Assembly: GCA_012514925.1 (NCBI GenBank)
Contig: JAAYZI010000308.1
Coordinates: 1 to 6,624, forward strand
Direction of reading: 5' to 3'
DNA: 6,624 nt
Source of the DNA: Deltaproteobacteria bacterium
Lineage (GTDB): Bacteria; Bdellovibrionota_C; UBA2361; JAAYZI01
A program made the translations under genes and the position numbers. The notes under the pieces are model-generated. The model did not search any database and was not told the origin of the DNA. It worked only from the letters and a program-made list of their open reading frames with translations. Shown here piece by piece: positions 1-4,399 of this stretch. Position 1 is the first letter of the stretch. Each line of letters starts with the position of its first letter.

Positions 1-32
1 AATTTAATATTCATGTGAACGGATACTAGCGG

Positions 33-62
33 CTGGTTAGGGGACGGAAGGTTAGTTATAAT
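33..62 (+). promoter_or_regulatory. Candidate sigma-70 promoter for the M16 peptidase operon
   Basis: A perfect TATAAT box lies at 57-62. The best -35 match is poor: CTGGTT at 33-38 with an 18 bp spacer, and no TG extends the -10. Transcription would start near 69 and give a leader of about 55 bases before the ATG at 124. That leader contains a small hairpin (AGAAT / ATTCT, arms 97-101 and 105-109). The call rests mainly on the -10 match and its position upstream of a first gene. The sequence between the window edge and 123 shows no gene. Confidence 0.35.
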
Positions 63-123
63 CAGACGGCTACGCGTTCGTTCTTAGGATTTTGTGAGAA
101 TCGGATTCTGCTAGAGGTACACG

Positions 124-1365
124 ATGTTAAATGAACTCACAATTACAACTCTTGATAATGGCCTGACGGTCATTGTTGAGCAGATTCCCCATGTGGAGTC
201 CGCCGCCTATTCTCTTTATATTCCCGGCGGGGTGCTAAGTGATCCGGCTGATGCGCTTGGGTGCAGTTTAGTTTTGATCGAAATGAGCAGTCGTGGCGCG
301 GGCCAATATGATTCGCGGCAACTTTCAGACGCTTTTGACTGTTTGGGGATCCGTCATGGGGAGTCCGCGTCGCAGGAATTGTTTACATACCGTGGATCTC
401 TTTTAGCTGAGCATCTGGACCGGGCGCTTGAGCTGGTTGCCTTAATGACGTTACATCCGACCTTGCCGGAGGCTGAGCTGGAGCCGATCCGCAGCGTCCT
501 AATACAGGAGCTAAACGCCCTGGATGATAATCCTGCATCTAAGGCTATGACTGAGCTGTTACAGCGCTACTATCCAGAGCCTTACGGCCGTTGCAGTTTA
601 GGCACATTAGAGGGCTTGCAAGCGGTTAGCGCAGATTGTGTGCGAAGCGAATGGGAGCAGAAGTTTCATCCAAGCGGTGCCGTACTTTCGGTTGCGGGCA
701 AGGTCGAAGCTTCCGCTGTATTGGAATCCGCGCAGCGGCATTTCGGGATGTGGCAGGGCAGGGCGGTTGAGCGTCCTGCTTTTGGAACTCCAGTTTTGGG
801 AAAGAACTACCATTTGCCGACGAATGCAGCACAGCTTCAGATCTGTATGGCATACCCCTCCGCGCCATTTGGCCATCCTTGCTACTACGCCGCCAAGGTG
901 GCTACGGCAGTATTGTCGGGCGGGATGTTCGGCCGCCTTTTTATCGAAGTTCGTGAAAAGCGGGGTTTATGTTACAGCGTCAGCGCGAGGCATAGCGCTA
1001 CGCGCGAGTTCGGAACGGTGAATATTTATGCCGGCACTACCCCTGATCGCGCCCAGGAAACTCTAGATGTATTAAATGCCGAGTTGCGGGCCTTGCACGG
1101 TACAGTCACGGCTGAAGAGCTGACGCGCGCTAAGGTTGATTTACTTGCGGCGTTGGTGATTGGAGAGGAATCTACTTCCGCGCGTGCATCCTCTAACGCC
1201 GGGGATTGGTGGGTGAACCGCAGGGTTAGACGTTTGGATGAGATTAAAACAGAAATTGAAAGAGTGGGCGCAGCGGAGATAGATGCCTATTTGGAACGTT
1301 TTCCGGTGGAACCGTTTAGCTTGCTGACTTTAGGGGCACGCGAGCTAAGATTTGGGCCGGAGTAG
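124..1365 (+). CDS. M16B-family peptidase homologue, non-catalytic (Arg/Tyr-pair) subunit
   Basis: Predicted M16 (pitrilysin/insulinase) family protein of 413 residues, close to the 400-450 usual for single-subunit M16B proteins. The N-terminal half begins in the usual way (DNGLTVIVEQ, residues 11-20), but the zinc motif is gone. Aligned on flanking Gly46 and Gly58, the HxxEH position reads LVLIE (49-53), so both His ligands and the catalytic Glu are missing. The C-terminal half is well kept: a glycine-rich loop with GGMFGRLF (266-273), then EVREKRGLCYS (275-285) with Arg277 and Tyr284 spaced like the substrate-binding Arg/Tyr pair. This resembles the alpha subunit of mitochondrial processing peptidase and the non-zinc partner of bacterial M16B heterodimers. 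There is no signal peptide, so the protein is probably cytoplasmic. The ATG is preceded by GAGG at 114-117, 6 bases away. The next gene starts 9 bp after the stop and supplies the missing zinc site. The family call is very secure; heterodimer formation is inferred. Confidence 0.93.
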   Translation: MLNELTITTLDNGLTVIVEQIPHVESAAYSLYIPGGVLSDPADALGCSLVLIEMSSRGAGQYDSRQLSDAFDCLGIRHGESASQELFTYRGSLLAEHLDRALELVALMTLHPTLPEAELEPIRSVLIQELNALDDNPASKAMTELLQRYYPEPYGRCSLGTLEGLQAVSADCVRSEWEQKFHPSGAVLSVAGKVEASAVLESAQRHFGMWQGRAVERPAFGTPVLGKNYHLPTNAAQLQICMAYPSAPFGHPCYYAAKVATAVLSGGMFGRLFIEVREKRGLCYSVSARHSATREFGTVNIYAGTTPDRAQETLDVLNAELRALHGTVTAEELTRAKVDLLAALVIGEESTSARASSNAGDWWVNRRVRRLDEIKTEIERVGAAEIDAYLERFPVEPFSLLTLGARELRFGPE

Positions 1366-1374
1366 AGGAGGGCT

Positions 1375-2610
1375 ATGCAGGAATACAGCGCTAAGACCGT
1401 AAAGCGCGAGGAGCTGTCAAATGGGTTGGTGTTACTGGGAGAGGTTTGCCCGGCCAGTCAGAGCAGCGCGCTCTGTTTTTTTGTACAAACAGGGAGTCGT
1501 GATGAGTTCCCACATGAGTCCGGGATTTCTCATTTCCTGGAGCATATGGTTTTTAAGGGGTCAATGAAGCGAAGCGCGCTTGAGTTGACTTACGCCCTTG
1601 GGAGCATCGGTGCGCAAGTTAATGCCTGCACAAGTGAAGAGTACACGCTTTATTATGGCGCCGTTATCCCCGAATATTTCGGTGCGTTTCAGGAAATTTT
1701 AAGCGAGATGATGCGCCCGGCTATTGATGGCGTTGAGTTTGAAACTGAGAAAAAAGTAATTTTGGAAGAAATCGCGCTTTATCAGGACCGGCCTCAATTT
1801 TGGCTCTACGAACAGAGCTGTTTGGATTATTTCGATGGCCATCCCGCTGGGAATTCAGTCTTGGGAACCAACTCTTCGGTTTCAGCGTTACGCCCGGACC
1901 ATATGCAGTCATATTTCGAGAGAAGGTATGTGCCGAGCAATATGTTGTGTGTAGCAGCAGGAAATTTTGATTGGGATGCTTTTTTGGCGTGTGCGCAAGC
2001 GCAATGCGCAGCGTGGCAGCCTGGATCCGCGTCGCGCGATCATTCGCCGTGGCAAGCGAAGCACTCGCAGCGAGAGTTTCGGCGTAAGGGCATCAAGCAG
2101 GCTCATCTGCTTTTGTTAACGCCGGGAGCTTGTGCTCAGGAGCAGGAACGCCATGCTCTGCGTGTGCTGGCGGCGGTGATTGGAGACTCCGTAGGTTCTA
2201 AGTTTTATTGGAGTCTAATAGATCGGGGTTTAGCTGAATCGGCAGGATGTGAGCATGATGATCGTGATCGGATCGGGGTTTTTAGCGCTTTTGCCAGCAC
2301 AGCACCTGATAAGTTGGAGTTGGTCCGCCGGGAATTAAAATCTATTCTGTCGAAGCCATTGGATTTTAGCGAGAGCGAGTTGGAACAGGCTAAAGCCAAA
2401 TTGGCAGCGCGTATGGTTTTAGGGGGTGAGCTGCCGATGGGGCGGCTCTCATCTTTGGGTATGTCGTGGCTCTACCGCCGGGAGATTCATAATCTCAGGC
2501 AGTCACTAGAGACGTTGCGGGGTGTTTCCAAGGCAGATATCGCCGCAGCGGTTGAGAAACACGGGTTTAACCAGTGGGGTGAGTACGTGCTGCTTCCGGG
2601 AGAGGCTTAG
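1375..2610 (+). CDS. M16B-family zinc metallopeptidase, catalytic (HxxEH) subunit
   Basis: Predicted zinc protease of the M16 family, 411 residues. The inverted zinc motif HFLEH is at residues 53-57 (His53 and His57 as ligands, Glu56 as general base), inside the familiar GISHFLEHMVFKG context. The third ligand is a Glu in VILEEI (131 or 132), about 75 residues downstream as expected. GNSVLGT (160-166) and the FERRYVPSNM stretch (181-190) are also typical. The C-terminal half is degenerate: where the partner has GGMFGRLF and REKRGLCYS, this protein has VGSKFYWSLIDRGLAES (273-289), with Leu281 and Glu288 in place of the Arg and Tyr. It therefore probably needs the upstream protein for substrate binding. 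No signal peptide is seen. A strong AGGAGG (1366-1371) sits 3 bases before the ATG and abuts the upstream stop, so the two genes should be co-transcribed. Substrates cannot be predicted; peptide or processed-precursor degradation is the usual family role. Confidence 0.94.
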   Translation: MQEYSAKTVKREELSNGLVLLGEVCPASQSSALCFFVQTGSRDEFPHESGISHFLEHMVFKGSMKRSALELTYALGSIGAQVNACTSEEYTLYYGAVIPEYFGAFQEILSEMMRPAIDGVEFETEKKVILEEIALYQDRPQFWLYEQSCLDYFDGHPAGNSVLGTNSSVSALRPDHMQSYFERRYVPSNMLCVAAGNFDWDAFLACAQAQCAAWQPGSASRDHSPWQAKHSQREFRRKGIKQAHLLLLTPGACAQEQERHALRVLAAVIGDSVGSKFYWSLIDRGLAESAGCEHDDRDRIGVFSAFASTAPDKLELVRRELKSILSKPLDFSESELEQAKAKLAARMVLGGELPMGRLSSLGMSWLYRREIHNLRQSLETLRGVSKADIAAAVEKHGFNQWGEYVLLPGEA

Positions 2611-2629
2611 TACGGACGTTTGCCATAGA

Positions 2630-2681
2630 TTAGCTGGATTTGCGCCTCTTCCGATTCGTGCTATCTGCACGAACCAGCTAA
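2630..2681. terminator. Nested hairpin between convergent genes, possible bidirectional terminator
   Basis: An outer stem pairs TTAGCTGG (2630-2637) with CCAGCTAA (2674-2681). An inner perfect 7 bp stem pairs TTCGTGC (2655-2661) with GCACGAA (2667-2673) around a 5-base loop, and stacks directly on the outer right arm. Seventeen bases bulge out on the left. The structure starts 20 bases after the M16 stop and ends 21 bases before the stop of the opposing acidic gene, which is where a shared terminator would sit. Neither strand has a proper U-tract after the stem (AAAAACCC on plus, TCTATGG on minus), so classical intrinsic termination is uncertain. It may act as a 3' end barrier or with Rho. 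Confidence 0.4.
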
Positions 2682-2702
2682 AAACCCTGGCTTACCGGAC
2701 GA

Positions 2703-3161
2703 TTACATATCGTCGTCGTCGTCGTCATCCTCGTCATCATCTTCTTCGTCTTCTTCGTCGTCCTCTTCGTCGTCATCCATATCTATGTCTAGGTCGTCGT
2801 CTTCGTAGTAGTCTTCATCTTCTTCGCCGTCATAGATGCTGTCATCTTCCTCAGACTCTTCTTCTTCAGAGATCTCGAAAACGTCTGGATCAATTTCTTC
2901 TAACGCCTCGGTCAGGCAAGAAATCGCGGCGGCTACTTCTTCTGGAGTAACGTCCTCCGTATCGATTACAGCTTCCAAGGCAGCTCGCATTTCGGATACG
3001 ACGGTGGCATCGATCTCAGAGCCCACCTCCAATTCCGTCTCGGCGGCATCTTCATCTTCCTCTGTGGCATAATCAGCTTGGGCCTTTTCTTGTAATTCAT
3101 TAAAGCCCTCCATCAACTGGGTGAGAGCATCGATAATCTTTTCAGACGCTTTACTGGCCAT
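2703..3161 (-). CDS. Hyperacidic small protein of unknown function
   Basis: A 152-residue protein that I do not recognise as a named family. It contains 72 Asp/Glu (47%) against only four basic residues (Lys4, Lys8, Lys26, Arg59) and no His. Nothing after residue 59 is basic. Residues 1-30 look like an amphipathic helix (KIIDALTQLMEGFNELQEKA). Residues 50-95 look like a small helical domain (MRAALEAVIDTED, then EEVAAAISCLTEALEEI). Residues 96-152 are an almost unbroken Asp/Glu tail with a few Tyr, Ile, Leu and Met, probably disordered. No signal peptide or membrane segment is present, so it is likely cytoplasmic. The ATG is preceded by GAGGAG (minus strand, 3173-3178), 11 bases away, which is somewhat long. 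The gene is transcribed against both neighbours. Such acidic proteins can bind basic proteins, mimic nucleic acid or buffer cations, but nothing here chooses among these. The ribosome site and domain-like N-terminal part argue that it is real despite the low-complexity tail. Confidence 0.8.
   Translation of the reverse strand: MASKASEKIIDALTQLMEGFNELQEKAQADYATEEDEDAAETELEVGSEIDATVVSEMRAALEAVIDTEDVTPEEVAAAISCLTEALEEIDPDVFEISEEEESEEDDSIYDGEEDEDYYEDDDLDIDMDDDEEDDEEDEEDDDEDDDDDDDM
2709..2786 (-). repeat. Trinucleotide low-complexity tract coding for the Asp/Glu tail
   Basis: The plus strand here is made of TCG, TCA, TCC and TCT units, starting with five perfect TCG copies at 2710-2724. On the coding (minus) strand this is GAC/GAT/GAA/GAG. 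Repeat slippage in units of three would change the tail length without a frameshift. Synonymous GAC/GAT and GAA/GAG mixing breaks most of the tract, so only the TCG run is a true microsatellite. Confidence 0.6.
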
Positions 3162-3236
3162 AAACTTTCACACTCCTCAAAATAGTAGGCATCCAGTAAT
3201 TTGTGTTTAGACGAGTTTAAACTGGAAGGCAACGTT

Positions 3237-3317
3237 ATGACAACACAGCAGACAAGTCCAAGTCAAAAGTCCGCAGCCGTCACAGCGAATGGAAAGGTAA
3301 AGCAATTTGTGTACTAA
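3237..3317 (+). CDS. Possible small ORF, 26 codons, unknown function
   Basis: This short ORF starts MTTQQTSPSQKSAAV, ends with KVKQFVY and stops at TAA 3315-3317. Its ATG has a strong ribosome site, GGAAGG at 3224-3229, with an ideal 7-base gap. It is rich in Thr, Ser, Gln and Lys, and has no hydrophobic segment, so it is not a membrane micropeptide or toxin of the usual type. It diverges from the acidic gene, with 75 bp between the two starts. The same frame stays open for 38 further codons after the TAA, up to TAA 3432-3434, so a larger decayed gene of about 65 codons is possible. I recognise no family. Without conservation data this could be chance; the ribosome site is the main support. 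Confidence 0.3.
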   Translation: MTTQQTSPSQKSAAVTANGKVKQFVY

Positions 3318-3494
3318 AAGCAATACCCCAAAATTTCTAAATTGGGACTTGAAAGTATGCTCAAAAAAGCGCAGAGGAACAAGCATGATTGCTTGGGACG
3401 GCCTTCCCCCTCAAAAGACTCCAGCCCCTTGTAATTATTAACTGAACCAGTCTGAGACGGCGGTCTTAGAGGAGATTACCGTAAAAATGTGAAC
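3318..3494. other. Intergenic region with three short hairpins, no clear gene
   Basis: This stretch has no convincing gene. It holds three potential stem-loops: CCCA+ATTT pairing with AAAT+TGGG at 3327-3346 with a 2-base bulge; CAAGCA / TGCTTG at 3380-3395 with a TGAT loop; and TCTGAGAC / GTCTTAGA at 3451-3470 with a GGCG tetraloop and one G-U pair. None is followed by a T-run, so none is a clear intrinsic terminator. The region could be a leader, a small RNA or the decayed end of the small ORF. I could not match it to tmRNA, SRP RNA, RNase P RNA or a known riboswitch class by eye. Confidence 0.3.
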
Positions 3495-3523
3495 TTGTAG
3501 TTTGTAGCGGCTTGCCTGATAAT
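3495..3523 (+). promoter_or_regulatory. Candidate promoter for the lipoprotein gene
   Basis: TTGTAG at 3495-3500 and GATAAT at 3518-3523 are separated by exactly 17 bases. The -10 matches the sigma-70 consensus in 5 of 6 positions and the -35 in 3 of 6. The predicted start near 3530 leaves a leader of about 20-35 bases before the candidate start codons at 3552 and 3567. Its position and spacing are good, but the -35 is weak. Confidence 0.4.
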
Positions 3524-3551
3524 CTCTGACGCAGTCTTTTAGGGTTTTTTT

Positions 3552-4262
3552 GTGGGGGGGCCTGTTTTGAGATTATTTTTTTGCGTGATCCTGACCGGGA
3601 TAGTTGGGTGCAGCGGTTATTCGGTGACGGGCGGACCTGGGCGGTCGGTGGCTCCAAGTTTACAGAGCGAGACTCCCTATCCGGAGCAGTTAAAGCAGCT
3701 GCATCTTTTTTATTTAAGCCCTGTAGTTTTGAGTCCGGATGTCCGAGACGGAGCGGAGGATGTCCGTTATTTCAATAAACTGTTTAGAGATTCATTTGCG
3801 AGTGATTGTGGTTTGCCTCTCGTATCTTCCGATGCAAAGGAGGCGCAAGATGGGGAATTCGCCGCTGGTTTGAAGGAAGCGACCACTTTGGCGGCGGCGT
3901 CATTTGAGCCTTCGCGCGAGTTGGCAAGAGCGCGCGCTCTAGGGGCCGATGCGATGATATTAATCAATCTCTTGCAGTTTACTAAACGCAAGGGCTCCCG
4001 TTTGGCGGCAGACCAATCCGCAGTGGTGTATTTTGTAATGAAAGTGTATCGCAGCGCGGATGGAAAAGAGCTTTGGCGTGGGAGCTACTTTTATAAAGAT
4101 CAAGCGTGGAGCGAGAACCTTTTTAAGATGTGTTCTCGGTTTTCAAGCCGACCACGCCTAGGCTGGCTCGAAGCCGAGGAGGTATTAAAGCAGGGCGCGC
4201 TCTCAGCTTGTCGGGACCTTTTGGAGCGTAGAGCGACCGTTGACGCACGATCTGGGGAGTAA
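3552..4262 (+). CDS. Predicted outer-membrane lipoprotein of unknown function
   Basis: A predicted secreted lipoprotein, 236 residues from the GTG at 3552. The N-terminus has one Arg (R7), a hydrophobic core (LFFCVILTGIVG) and a lipobox IVGC ending at Cys20, so signal peptidase II would release a mature protein of about 217 residues. Ser at position +2 favours the outer membrane by the enterobacterial rule. The start is ambiguous: GTG 3552 has AGGG 7 bases upstream, while TTG 3567 has a G-run 6 bases upstream and gives a cleaner MRLFFCVIL signal peptide with Cys15. The mature part has an early segment LHLFYLSPVVLSPDVRD (51-67), a central GADAMILINLLQF (131-143), then VVYFVMKVYRSADGKELWRGSYFYKDQ (158-184) and SENLFKM (187-193). 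The pattern of a 'GADA' strand followed by 'DGKELWRGSY' and 'SENL' recalls envelope lipoproteins that I associate with deltaproteobacteria-like genomes, with a beta-rich fold; this is from memory. No catalytic motif is visible. It lies 137 bp upstream of ftsK in the same direction. Confidence 0.8.
   Translation: MGGPVLRLFFCVILTGIVGCSGYSVTGGPGRSVAPSLQSETPYPEQLKQLHLFYLSPVVLSPDVRDGAEDVRYFNKLFRDSFASDCGLPLVSSDAKEAQDGEFAAGLKEATTLAAASFEPSRELARARALGADAMILINLLQFTKRKGSRLAADQSAVVYFVMKVYRSADGKELWRGSYFYKDQAWSENLFKMCSRFSSRPRLGWLEAEEVLKQGALSACRDLLERRATVDARSGE
3554..3582 (+). repeat. Homopolymer tracts at the lipoprotein gene start (G7 and T7)
   Basis: A run of seven G (3554-3560) lies between the GTG and TTG start candidates, and a run of seven T (3576-3582) lies in the signal-peptide codons. 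Another T7 precedes the GTG at 3545-3551. Slippage in the G-run would frameshift translation from GTG 3552 but only alter ribosome-site spacing for TTG 3567. Slippage in the second T-run would disrupt the gene from either start. The lengths are modest for phase variation. Confidence 0.55.
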
Positions 4263-4399
4263 TGGGGCTCTTATTTTGGTTATTTCCCAAAGTTTGACGC
4301 TAGGTTAAAATTCAAAGCAAAACGGTATTTATTTATAGCGACTCGGATAGTTGTGTCGCCGTCGCGCCGTCACAGTCAGTGTGTTTTAAATTATAGGTC

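Noticed and set aside
607..1021. Overlapping ORFs on both strands inside the first M16 gene
   Set aside because: They lie within a gene whose frame has clear family motifs. Their translations are Arg/Pro-rich and show no recognisable pattern.
2925..2970. EF-hand-like Ca-binding loop in the acidic protein (DTEDVTPEE)
   Set aside because: The loop lacks the conserved Gly and the correct spacing of ligands ending in Glu. Acidic composition alone explains the resemblance.
2836..3072. Ser-rich plus-strand ORF of 78 codons opposite the acidic gene
   Set aside because: It is the antisense reading of GAN codons, which gives TCN serine runs. No ribosome site or domain is seen, and the minus-strand gene explains the interval better.
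2703..3161. RNA polymerase delta subunit (RpoE-like), because of the acidic tail
   Set aside because: Delta has a longer globular N-terminal HARE-HTH domain with basic residues. The helical segments here are too short and acidic, and the context is not Gram-positive.
3487..3492. ATG-TGA start-stop downstream of AGAGGAG
   Set aside because: The gap to the ribosome site is about 12 bases, and the minimal ORF would lie upstream of the best promoter candidate for the lipoprotein gene. It is probably chance.
3530..3551. T7 run at 3545-3551 as an intrinsic terminator
   Set aside because: Only a 3-4 bp stem (GAC/GTC) precedes it, and it sits directly before the lipoprotein start, so termination here makes little sense.
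4275..4291. TTTGG / CCAAA hairpin after the lipoprotein gene as a terminator
   Set aside because: The stem is 5 AT-rich pairs and is not followed by a T-run.
4294..4322. TTGACG (4294-4299) as the -35 of an ftsK promoter
   Set aside because: The -35 match is good, but no acceptable -10 lies 15-19 bases downstream. The nearby TAAAAT at 4306 is far too close.
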